Source of the DNA: Acinetobacter seifertii
Lineage (GTDB): Bacteria; Pseudomonadota; Gammaproteobacteria; Pseudomonadales; Moraxellaceae
Length of the DNA: 64,000 nt
Reading direction: 5' to 3'
Assembly (NCBI RefSeq): GCF_000368065.1
Contig: NZ_KB851203.1
Location: forward strand, 419,421-483,420
The position numbers and the translations under genes were made by a program. The notes beneath the pieces are model-generated. The model worked only from the letters and a program-made list of their open reading frames with translations. It was not told where the DNA came from and did not search any database. Shown one piece after another: positions 48,816 to 56,262 of the stretch; within the stretch, counting starts at the first letter, position 1; the number at the start of each line of letters is the position of its first letter.

Positions 48816-49205
48816 TTGATCAACCAATTGAATTTTAAACTGAAATATAGCCGTTTTTCGATTATATTTCAGTTTTTTATTGGCCTATGTTTAGCAGCTC
48901 TGTTTTATCAGCTGATACCAATACTCTGGTGGTTAGTTACGGTCTGTTTATTATTTATAAGTTTTATTTTCTTTTTAAAGCGACCACAGCTCGTTCAAAT
49001 TGCTTATTTAGATCAGAAATTATGGTCACTTAGCTTTCATTCAGAACAAACCATTTCTCGTGTAGAAATTTTAAAAATAATTGATTATCAGATTTTCATA
49101 GTGGTCTATTTTAAGGGTGATAAAACATTAACTTCTGTTATTTGGTTTGATCAAATGTCCTTATCTCAATGGAAACAGCTTAAGACTTTAGAAAAATTCT
49201 ATTAA
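48816..49205 (+). CDS. YgfX-like membrane protein
   Basis: 129 aa, starting at TTG 48816 (no ATG is available near; a second TTG lies four codons on). Two close hydrophobic segments (about 17-35 and 38-56) and a soluble C-terminal part ending in SVIWFDQMSLSQWKQLKTLEK, which matches the tail pattern of E. coli YgfX/CptA. Overall identity is low; the position six bases after sdhE is the best argument. E. coli YgfX has been described as a toxin-like inhibitor of cytoskeletal proteins, a role that should not be assumed here. Confidence 0.65.
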   Translation: MINQLNFKLKYSRFSIIFQFFIGLCLAALFYQLIPILWWLVTVCLLFISFIFFLKRPQLVQIAYLDQKLWSLSFHSEQTISRVEILKIIDYQIFIVVYFKGDKTLTSVIWFDQMSLSQWKQLKTLEKFY

Positions 49206-49218
49206 TTGTTAGACAATT
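49204..49218. promoter_or_regulatory. Palindromic element, copy 1
   Basis: AATTGTTAGACAATT, 7-1-7 palindrome with one mismatch. It overlaps the stop of the YgfX-like gene, about 200 bases before the small membrane protein genes. Confidence 0.5.
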
Positions 49219-49329
49219 CTACATTTGTATATTTATTTAAAAATATTAAAAATCAATTAATTAAGATTTATTTCTATTTAGAAAATATAAATTGTCTAGT
49301 TAAAATACAGAAAAAATAGCAAGAAAGCT

Positions 49330-49344
49330 AATTGTCCGACAATT
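49330..49344. promoter_or_regulatory. Palindromic element, copy 2
   Basis: AATTGTCCGACAATT, perfect 7-1-7 palindrome, 68 bases before the first small membrane protein gene. A half-site AATTGTC lies between the copies at 49290-49296. The pattern recalls GntR-type operators (TTGTnnnACAA), but no regulator gene is present nearby. Confidence 0.55.
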
Positions 49345-49412
49345 TCTCAATATGGTTATTATTCTATCGGTTAAAGTACAAACACCAACGTAAAGTGTGT
49401 CGGAGGTCTCAA

Positions 49413-49565
49413 ATGGAGATGCCAACATGGTCGTTCTTGGTCATTGCCATCATTCTGGCAGTGGTGATAGGAAGAGCAGGAACTTTACTCAGGGAACATC
49501 TTAATAAAGCTAATCTTAGCAAAGTTAAGAGACAGAGGATGCAAAGGTCGTCGGTCAGTCAATAG
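49413..49565 (+). CDS. Small membrane protein, tandem copy 1 (50 aa)
   Basis: The gene starts at ATG 49413 behind GGAGGTCTCAA, an excellent ribosome site. The product has one membrane span (about 5-21, WSFLVIAIILAVVIGRAG), followed by a basic tail rich in Lys and Arg. A longer frame from TTG 49332 exists but the ribosome site and the match to copy 2 place the start here. The core VxVGRAGTLL(R/K) is shared with the gene at 49640. Family not recognised. Confidence 0.8.
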   Translation: MEMPTWSFLVIAIILAVVIGRAGTLLREHLNKANLSKVKRQRMQRSSVSQ

Positions 49566-49639
49566 TTTAATTGATTAATCGATTCATTTCATCAAGTGTC
49601 CGGTTTTTACTGGGTGCGAATGTAGTAAGGAGGTCTCTC

Positions 49640-49741
49640 ATGGAGATTTCAATGTGGATGTTTCTGTTAATTGCAGTTGTTATGGCTGTAGTAGTAGGAA
49701 GAGCAGGAACTTTACTCAAGGATTATATAGAACAACAATAA
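49640..49741 (+). CDS. Small membrane protein, tandem copy 2 (33 aa)
   Basis: Very short gene, MEISMWMFLLIAVVMAVVVG then RAGTLLKDYIEQQ and a stop. It is preceded by AAGGAGGTCTCTC, almost the same ribosome site as copy 1. Both begin ME-x-x-x-W with the membrane span at once and then GRAGTLL. It lacks the basic tail of copy 1. Followed by a good terminator, so the two probably form one transcript. Role unknown. Confidence 0.8.
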   Translation: MEISMWMFLLIAVVMAVVVGRAGTLLKDYIEQQ

Positions 49742-49772
49742 TATAAGCCGTTAAAAGCTTATCCCAGTTAAT

Positions 49773-49812
49773 AAGTAGCATGTGCTGAACCGTCGCAATG
49801 CTACTTTTTTTT
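49773..49812 (+). terminator. Terminator after the tandem small genes
   Basis: AAGTAGCAT (49773-49781) and ATGCTACTT (49798-49806) form a 9-bp stem with a 16-base loop, followed by T-run. Confidence 0.8.
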
Positions 49813-49973
49813 GCCTAAAATTTTTGTTTCCCTGAAAAACTGTCAATTTTATCTGCTGTGAAGTGTGTCAAAGTATAAGCGCTACAATTAGAGTAATTAC
49901 TCTTTTATTCAAGATATGCATCTGCTAATGTACATCTGAAAAGGAAAAAACAAATTACATCGAGGACAGGAAG

Positions 49974-51065
49974 ATGTCTAAAGTCCAAAAAATAAGCCAA
50001 GGTTTGGCGATGAGTTTTCTTGCAGCTTCAGTTTTATCAGGTTGTTCATACGTCGTGAAAAGCGGAGCAAATGTTGCTTTAGGTTTTACGGAAAAACACG
50101 TTGTTCCGCCTATTTTGGCAATGCAAGATGCTGAAATGGTTTGTAATACTGGTAGTGCCTTAACTCCTGCAATCATGTCGACTAAAGGGATGGGTGCAGA
50201 TCCTACCCGTGTTGCTGTCTTAATGTATGCTGCTTCAGGTGTATGTGCGGAAAACCAAGCATTAGAACAGGAGTTACGTTATTTACGCGCTTCAAAAGCA
50301 GGACAAGTAACAGAAGCTCAAGATGCACGTATTGCGCAGAAGCGTTGGGCTGCAATTGCTGCAGAGCGGCAATATACGGGCTATAAATTATTCGCTGATC
50401 GTTGGGAATCTAAATATAAGTACCATTTAGGTGACTCTTGTCCAACTATGCGTAGTGATACCGATCAGACTGTATATCTACTTGGAATGATAAGTGGCCT
50501 TCAAGCAGTAACAAATGACATTAACTCAGGTGGTTCTGTCAATGTTCCGAAAGATATTGCTGCTATCGTAGAGCGTGGCATGGTTTGTCTTGATAACCAA
50601 AAGTTCTGGGGAGCACCAAATGCAACACGTGCGGTGATCTGGACTTTATTACCAGGAGCTAATGAAGGTAAGCCAGACCCGTATGAGACTTTAAAACAGT
50701 CAGTGCAAATTGGTGAACAAAAAGGTGTTCGTTTGTCTCACGCACTCTATGCTGTAGCTGCACAAGCAAGTGGTGACGATGCCAAAATCCGTGATGCATT
50801 AAAAACTTATGCAGCATCTCAAGCAGACGATAAACCAGTTAATCCGAACTTTAAGTTAATCGATAGCATGGCTGGTTTAATTGTTCGTGGTATTTCTGAC
50901 CGCTATTGGACTGAGCATACAGGCGTTCGTACAGGTGACGGCGGTATGTCTCATTTCTGGGATGAGAAAAACGAGGGTTCAGCAGAACTGGATGAGTTAT
51001 TTGACGGTGGGGCTGCATCAGAAGCTCCAGCAGACTCAGCAACTGCACCTGCACCTGCACAGTAA
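49974..51065 (+). CDS. Outer-membrane lipoprotein, possibly TatT-like
   Basis: 363 aa. The signal peptide ends in lipobox LSGC with Cys24; Ser at +2 predicts the outer membrane. The body is mostly helical and begins with three further Cys (in MVCNTG, GVCAEN and SCPTM); residues about 215-300 (AVIWTLLPGANEG to KTYAAS) resemble the helical-repeat TRAP-associated T component. The C-terminus is Ala/Pro-rich and disordered. It lies upstream of a rhombosortase and a TRAP permease on the same strand, which supports, but does not prove, a TRAP link. A 14-bp palindrome AGAGTAATTACTCT at 49890-49903 lies 70 bases upstream. Confidence 0.7.
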   Translation: MSKVQKISQGLAMSFLAASVLSGCSYVVKSGANVALGFTEKHVVPPILAMQDAEMVCNTGSALTPAIMSTKGMGADPTRVAVLMYAASGVCAENQALEQELRYLRASKAGQVTEAQDARIAQKRWAAIAAERQYTGYKLFADRWESKYKYHLGDSCPTMRSDTDQTVYLLGMISGLQAVTNDINSGGSVNVPKDIAAIVERGMVCLDNQKFWGAPNATRAVIWTLLPGANEGKPDPYETLKQSVQIGEQKGVRLSHALYAVAAQASGDDAKIRDALKTYAASQADDKPVNPNFKLIDSMAGLIVRGISDRYWTEHTGVRTGDGGMSHFWDEKNEGSAELDELFDGGAASEAPADSATAPAPAQ

Positions 51066-51083
51066 AAAGATCTGAAGAAACTA

Positions 51084-51127
51084 ACTCCTTGCGTTGCTAC
51101 TTATTTTTCGTATTAATCGTAAGGAGT
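51084..51127 (+). other. Hairpin between the lipoprotein and rhombosortase genes
   Basis: ACTCCTTGCG (51084-51093) and CGTAAGGAGT (51118-51127) form a 10-bp stem with one G-U pair. It may be a weak terminator or may hide an AAGGAG. The real ribosome site of the next gene, AAAGGAG, lies a few bases on. Confidence 0.45.
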
Positions 51128-51149
51128 CTAGTTTTAAAAGGAGTGTGCT

Positions 51150-51716
51150 ATGAAGGATCATGTACTCAATAAAAAAGTGCTTTTGGTCGCAGGGTGCATT
51201 TCTGTTTCTGCATGTCTACAAGTATTTCCAGATTATTTTATTTATTGGCGTGAAAGCTTACTTGGTGAGTTTTGGCGTTTATGGACAGCGCATTGGGTAC
51301 ATGTGGGGTGGATTCACTTCCTTTTAAATATGATGGCATTTGCGTGTTTGCCCTTCATATTTCCACATACCAAAGTGTGGCACATCTTAATTCTTCTTTT
51401 TCTTCTACCACCATTTATTAGCTTGGTGTTCTATTTTTATTTGCCTTATATCGATGCATATGCCGGTCTATCTGGAGTACTTCACGGGTTGTATACAGCC
51501 GTTGCTCTAGTTTATTTGCAATATCGCAAAGAACGGAATTTTGCATTGTTAGTTTTAGGACTAATTATTGCCAAACTGGTTTGGGAAAACACCTTTGGAC
51601 AAACGGGCACTGCACAATTAATTGGTAGTCCTGTTTTAACCGAAGCTCATTTATATGGTGCGATAGGCGGTGCAATCTTTGGGGGATGCTATTGGCTTAT
51701 ACAGAGATTCAAGTAG
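51150..51716 (+). CDS. rrtA: Rhombosortase
   Basis: 188-aa intramembrane serine protease of the rhomboid superfamily with about six membrane segments. Rhomboid marks: HWVHVGWIHFLLNMMAF (HxxxxHxxxN), catalytic Ser in GLSGVLHG near residue 110, and catalytic His in EAHLYGAIGG near residue 170. The GxSGxxHG variant and short length are those of rhombosortases, which process proteins with a GlyGly-CTERM tail, as for VesB in Vibrio cholerae. No GlyGly-CTERM substrate lies in this window. Preceded by AAAGGAG. Confidence 0.85.
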   Translation: MKDHVLNKKVLLVAGCISVSACLQVFPDYFIYWRESLLGEFWRLWTAHWVHVGWIHFLLNMMAFACLPFIFPHTKVWHILILLFLLPPFISLVFYFYLPYIDAYAGLSGVLHGLYTAVALVYLQYRKERNFALLVLGLIIAKLVWENTFGQTGTAQLIGSPVLTEAHLYGAIGGAIFGGCYWLIQRFK

Positions 51717-51903
51717 GAAGATTGACAATACAAACTGTTAAAAAAGAGATTTTAGTCATTCTTTATTGATAAAGTTTGATGCAAATTTGATCGTTGAATA
51801 AAGGGATTGGTAGAAAGGGGATGGACGATACCCCTGACCAAGGAAATTGCATGACTCAGAGCCTTTGTTATGAGGGATTTGAGAGAACAAAATTGGAATA
51901 TTT

Positions 51904-52448
51904 ATGCAAGAATATCAAGAAAAAAGATCTGGATTAGGTCTGCTGGGTTATATATGGAACGAATGGATCTCAACATTCGTAATCCTCATTTTGCTATTAA
52001 TGACGCTGATAATTGGTACCGGGGAAATGATCCACGGGCAATTATTACGTATCGGGGAGCGCCTTTATGGTGACCCTGCGATAGGCATGCAATATTCATT
52101 TTTGCGTGCTGAACCTGAAAAGCCATCTTGTGATCGAAATCCAAATATTGATGCTCAAGTAAAAGAGCAAATGAAAGCGAATGCATCTGATGATTTCGCG
52201 AGCTTCTTTGGTGCTGCCTCAGAAAGTGATGTCCGTGCATCCTTACAAGCCGCACAGCAGCAATGTGAAGATAAATATAAGGCCTACGATAAAACTATTA
52301 AATATATTGAGGCAAATCCGGGAGTACGTACATACCGTACGATTGAAACGGGTTTCTTCGGTATATTTAAATTTGGTACAGAGAACCGTGCCATTTTACT
52401 GGTCTTTATGGTTTTAATTTCTGCAATTACTGCATCATTGAAATATCA
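51904..52448 (+). pseudogene. TRAP transporter permease, 5' fragment split by IS
   Basis: The first 181 codons of an interrupted gene; the frame runs 10 bases into the IS and stops at 52458. It has one membrane span (about 23-42), a periplasmic domain of about 115 residues with two Cys that could pair, and a second span at about 162-180. That N-terminal part stands where the small DctQ-type subunit would be in a fused permease. Joined in frame with 53775-55425 after removing the IS and one target copy, it gives a 731-aa protein. Confidence 0.92.
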
Positions 52449-53774
52449 GAGCCTGTAAATTATTTTGTGTAAGTTCCATTTTTTATAAATGATCTTTTAA
52501 TCGATCATCGAACTGAATCGTAAACCAATTCATTGCTAAACGCCAATTTTGAATTGGCATCGTCCATTTCTTCGCAGCATTTGATGTTGCTAAGTAAATG
52601 ACCTTCTTTACTGAGTCATCAGATGAAAAGATTTTCCTTTTCTTCGTTGAATGGCGTATTACGCTATTCAACGACTCAATCGCATTTGTTGTATAAATTG
52701 CATGACGTATTTCGGCTGGATAGCTAAAGATCGTTCGGATATTTTCCCAATTGGCCCGCCAGGATTCTCCAATTTTGGGATACTGGTGATTCCATTGATC
52801 ACAGAAGATGTCTAGGGATTTTAAAGCATTTTCCTCTGTACTTGCCTGATAAATCGCTTTCAGACCCGACGTAACAGCTTTGTAGTCTTTCCAGCTTACA
52901 AATCTCAGGCTATTGCGTACAACATGCACGATACACAGTTGAATATCAGTATGAGGGTAAACAGAGGCTATCGCGTCAGGGAAGCCTTTTAATCCATCTA
53001 CACAGGCAACAAGAATGTCCTGTACTCCTCGATTTTTTAGCTCTGTCATGACTGACAGCCAGAATTTGGCACCTTCTGTCTGAGCAATCCACATACCCAG
53101 TAATTCTTTTTGCCCATCCATATTGATGCCTAAAGCAAGGTATACGGACTTGTTAATCACATTGGAGTGCTGACGGACTTTGACAACAATACAGTCAAGA
53201 TAGACAACAGGATAAAGGCTATCTAAGGCTCTATTTTGCCACTCAGTCACTTGCTCAATCACAGCATCGGTAACTTTGCTGATGAGAGATGCTGACACAT
53301 CGGCATCGTACATTTCTTTGAAGAAGGCTACAATTTCCCTATTAGTCATTCCTTTTGCATACAGTGAGAGGATTTGGTCATCCATACTGGTGATGCGTGT
53401 TTGGTGCTTTTTGATAATTTGTGGCTCAAATGAACCTTCTCGATCACGGGGAATATCTAAAGCCAGTTGTCCATCTTGAGTTGTAATGGTTTTAGAACTA
53501 AACCCATTACGGCTATTTGAGCCTTTCTTGGGCTGATGCTTTTCATAACCGAGATGGTCTGAAAGTTCAGTATTGAGTGCAGTTTCAATCATGAATTTTT
53601 TAAAGACTGCTGTCATTTGGTTTAAGTCTTCTGGTGTTTTTAGACCTTTAGCCAATTCGGCAGCCATACTTTTGATTGTTGCTTCATCCATGTGAAGTAC
53701 CTTTTGTAATTATCCTCTGAAGGATAAATGAAAATTAAGTACTTACACAAAATTTAGAACAGTCCCAAATATCA
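52441..53774 (-). mobile_element. IS256-family insertion sequence, 1,318 bp, with 8-bp target duplication
   Basis: The element spans 52449-53766. Direct repeats AAATATCA flank it at 52441-52448 and 53767-53774. The terminal inverted repeats are 26 bp (52449-52474 and 53741-53766); 19 of 26 positions match, the inner 13 (ATTTTGTGTAAGT) perfectly. An 8-bp duplication is normal for IS256. It carries one intact transposase on the minus strand. It may belong with ISAba26-type elements, which I cannot confirm without a search. Confidence 0.95.
52483..53691 (-). CDS. IS256-family (mutator-type) transposase
   Basis: 402 aa, full length. The DDE residues are visible: Asp in VVYLDCIVVKV (about 169), Asp in LVACVDGLKGFPDAI (about 235) and Glu in YTTNAIESLNS (about 340). 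The signature between the second Asp and the Glu contains CIVHVVRNS. The ribosome site AAAAGG is eight bases before the ATG. There is no frameshift or internal stop, so the element looks active. Confidence 0.95.
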   Translation of the reverse strand: MDEATIKSMAAELAKGLKTPEDLNQMTAVFKKFMIETALNTELSDHLGYEKHQPKKGSNSRNGFSSKTITTQDGQLALDIPRDREGSFEPQIIKKHQTRITSMDDQILSLYAKGMTNREIVAFFKEMYDADVSASLISKVTDAVIEQVTEWQNRALDSLYPVVYLDCIVVKVRQHSNVINKSVYLALGINMDGQKELLGMWIAQTEGAKFWLSVMTELKNRGVQDILVACVDGLKGFPDAIASVYPHTDIQLCIVHVVRNSLRFVSWKDYKAVTSGLKAIYQASTEENALKSLDIFCDQWNHQYPKIGESWRANWENIRTIFSYPAEIRHAIYTTNAIESLNSVIRHSTKKRKIFSSDDSVKKVIYLATSNAAKKWTMPIQNWRLAMNWFTIQFDDRLKDHL

Positions 53775-55425
53775 CCATATTGGCTTGCGTAATCCAGCAA
53801 CAAAAATTGATTACAAAGTGTATTCTCTCTTTATGTTGCTTGGTAATGCACTACTAAGTTTTTCTGTGATTAGTCAGTATCGTTCTGTCATTAATTCTGG
53901 GGTAACACCTACTTATGAAACAGTAACGATTTACTGGATCTGGATGATTCTGTTTGTTGTTCTGAGCTTAATTAGTCTGTATCAATTATTTGTTTTACCT
54001 CCGCCAAAACGTGAAGGCGGTAACATAGGCTTAGCCTTACTCTCTGTGCCTTTATATGCTTATATGGCACTAATTACAGGTATTGTCTTCACATTCTTTA
54101 TGGACTATCCAATGGGGCAAGGGATTTACCTTGGTTTGTTGGTTGAGTTCTCAGGTATCTTCTTAAATCTTGCCTTATTTATTTGGGCAGGTATGTTGCT
54201 TACACAAACACGTGTTATGGACTTGTTCTTAAATGTACTTCGTCCATGGAACTTAGCGCCAGAAACCTTAACTTGGTTAATTCTGATTGCTGCTGCTGTA
54301 CCAACAGCTTATACAGGTGCATCAGGGATTTTCGTTATTGCGGCCGGTGCGATTATTTATAAGGAAGTTTGGAATGCAGGTGCTCGCCGTCAGTATGCAC
54401 TTGCTGTATCTGCAATGTCAGGTTCATTAGGTGTTGTAGTACGTCCATGTCTATTGGTCGTTTTAATTGCCATGCTAGACAGTCGCCATGTTACATCTGA
54501 TGAGTTATTTGGACATGGTATTTACGTATTCTGGTTAACTGCATTTATTTTCTTAGGTGTATCTCTTTTCTTGGCAGAAGAAAAGTTCCGTGTGAACTCA
54601 CCGAAAGTAGCACTTCCAGGCATGGCACGAGCTTTCGTACCCGTTATTCCATATATCTTAATTACAATAGTTGTTCTTGCATTTTATAAATATGCATTAG
54701 ATACCGGAATGAACGAATTTACTGCACCAGTAATTCTGCCACTCGTGCTGATTGCGATGATCTTGTACGATAAACTGGTGATGCCTAAAGAGACACCAGC
54801 TTTAAATATTCATGAAGCAATTGTTCGTGAACATGAGAAAAAATCTCCGTTCTTACAATCGCACGATCCGCATAGTTCGCAGTTCCGTCTTGGTTTTGGT
54901 GGTGCATTGCGCTTTGCGACATCAGAAACCGTTGGGCATATCGGTGCCTTAATTATTTTGATGGCATTGTCTGCAAGTGTAGGTGGTTTAATTGAGCGCT
55001 CTGAAGTGGTTGAGTTATTACCAACTCATTTAGGCAGTATCTATATATCACTGGCATGTATTGCATTGTTACTTGCTATTATCGGTATGTGTACAGATCC
55101 ATTTGGTGCTGTAATTTTAGTAGCAGCAACGATTGCTCCTGTAGCTTACGAAAATGGTATTCATCCAATTCATTTCTGGATGATTGTATTGGTTGCATTC
55201 GAATTTGGTTATGTAACACCACCAGTTGCCTTAAATCACCTATTAACACGGTTATCCGTTGGAGATGATGAGGTCAATGCTGCGGATGTGGAAGCGAAAG
55301 AGAAATACACAAGTTTCTATTACCGATATGAGCGTTGGTTATTACCAATTATTGTCTTGTTCTCATCGTTGGTATTGGTAACTTATGCTCCATTAGTACT
55401 GAAACTTTTTGGTTGGTACAAATAG
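53775..55425 (+). pseudogene. TRAP transporter permease (DctM-type), 3' fragment
   Basis: The remaining 550 codons of the split gene. The DctM-like features include many membrane segments, TYTGASGIFVIAAGAIIYKE-type and GSLGVVVRPCLLVVLIAML motifs in the first half, and FGYVTPPVALNHLLTRLSVG near the C-terminus, the second TRAP signature. The open frame can start at TTG 53785 but has no ribosome site, lacks the N-terminal spans and is not expected to give a working transporter. The rest of the sequence has no additional stop or frameshift, so the disruption is recent. Confidence 0.93.
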
Positions 55426-55448
55426 TTTTAAATGTATAAACCTACTAA

Positions 55449-55477
55449 AAACACTCTCTTTAAGGGGGTGTTTTTTT
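55449..55477 (+). terminator. Terminator of the TRAP permease gene
   Basis: AACACTCTC pairs with GGGGGTGTT (several G-U pairs), followed by seven T. Confidence 0.7.
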
Positions 55478-55513
55478 ATGATGAGTTTTTAAATAAGCCA
55501 GTTTCTAATTAGT

Positions 55514-55546
55514 AAAAAAGCTAGTTCAAGGTGAACTAGCTTTTTT
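55514..55546. terminator. Bidirectional terminator
   Basis: A-run, GCTAGTTCA, AGG, TGAACTAGC, T-run. Nine-bp perfect stem; ends the prlC operon from the other side. Confidence 0.88.
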
Positions 55547-55572
55547 ACGTTATCTTTAGATTTAGGCAAAAG

Positions 55573-56001
55573 CTATTGTTGTTTAACCTGAGCTTCGAGC
55601 AGTTTTACTTGCTCTTCTTTTAGCTTAATAAGTTGATCTGCATCAGCATGTTGAGCTTTTAAAGTCGCTTCCTGATCTTGTAATTGATGGTTGATATCAT
55701 TGAGCTTAGAAACTTCTTCTTTTGCTAAAGATTCTTGAGCTGGAACAGGTTGTTTGAGCACATCTTCATTCACAAGCTGCTGAGAACTAGCAGTTTGCGG
55801 TTGAGCTACAGGTACGGAACTTGCTGGTGCTGTAGGTTTTTCAGGAGCAGGTGTCGATACAGGATGAGGATCGACTATCGGTGCTGGCGATTCAGTTTTT
55901 TTAAAAAACCATTGTGCTGCGAAAAAAAGCACTGCCAGAATGCTTAAGCCCCCAATTAAAATCCACAAGAGTTTTGAGTTTTGTTTTCTTTGTAGTGGCA
56001 T
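55573..56001 (-). CDS. Membrane-anchored protein with Pro-rich linker and coiled coil
   Basis: 142 aa of unknown family. One N-terminal membrane span (about 11-33, LLWILIGGLSILAVLFFAAQ) follows a short basic segment. Residues 35-75 are rich in Pro, Ala, Ser and Val; residues 85-140 form a predicted coiled coil rich in Glu, Gln, Leu and Lys. The layout is that of a bitopic periplasmic scaffold protein. Last of a three-gene unit prlC-yheV-this gene; 11 bases after yheV. Confidence 0.75.
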   Translation of the reverse strand: MPLQRKQNSKLLWILIGGLSILAVLFFAAQWFFKKTESPAPIVDPHPVSTPAPEKPTAPASSVPVAQPQTASSQQLVNEDVLKQPVPAQESLAKEEVSKLNDINHQLQDQEATLKAQHADADQLIKLKEEQVKLLEAQVKQQ

Positions 56002-56012
56002 CTCTAAGACCT

Positions 56013-56222
56013 TTAGTCAGAACGACGAGGCTTGAACTGTATTACTCCAACTTCATCAGGTATAGCTGGTGTTTCCGGTTCATCAACATGAGTCGGACGA
56101 TTTTCGCTATAACCACATTCGATACATTCAATCCATTCGTCTTCAGCGGTGGTTAGCATGACAATCCGATCTATGGCTTCACATTTTGGACATTTAGCCC
56201 CAGCAATGAAACGTTTTTTCAT
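56013..56222 (-). CDS. yheV: YheV-family zinc-ribbon protein
   Basis: 69 aa from ATG 56222. The two metal-binding pairs are CPKC (about 10-13) and CIEC (about 33-36), in the order MKKRFIAGAKCPKCEAID and WIECIECGYS that is typical of YheV (DUF2387). A frame six codons longer from GTG 56240 is less likely. Function unknown. It lies 40 bases after prlC. Confidence 0.85.
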   Translation of the reverse strand: MKKRFIAGAKCPKCEAIDRIVMLTTAEDEWIECIECGYSENRPTHVDEPETPAIPDEVGVIQFKPRRSD

Positions 56223-56262
56223 CTTTATCACCCTAACCACACGATCAATTTAGGCCCATAGT

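Noticed and set aside
48816..49205. Toxin-antitoxin pair sdhE/ygfX
   Set aside because: The gene order fits, but SdhE has a well-supported flavinylation role and nothing in the sequence shows toxicity; kept as YgfX-like only.
51904..52458. Independent 184-residue membrane protein
   Set aside because: Its last codons come from the IS end; the frame continues correctly across the repaired target site into the TRAP permease.
53740..53830. Outward promoter in the IS driving the 3' permease fragment
   Set aside because: No convincing -35/-10 pair with a proper spacer could be placed at the right end, and the fragment lacks a ribosome site.
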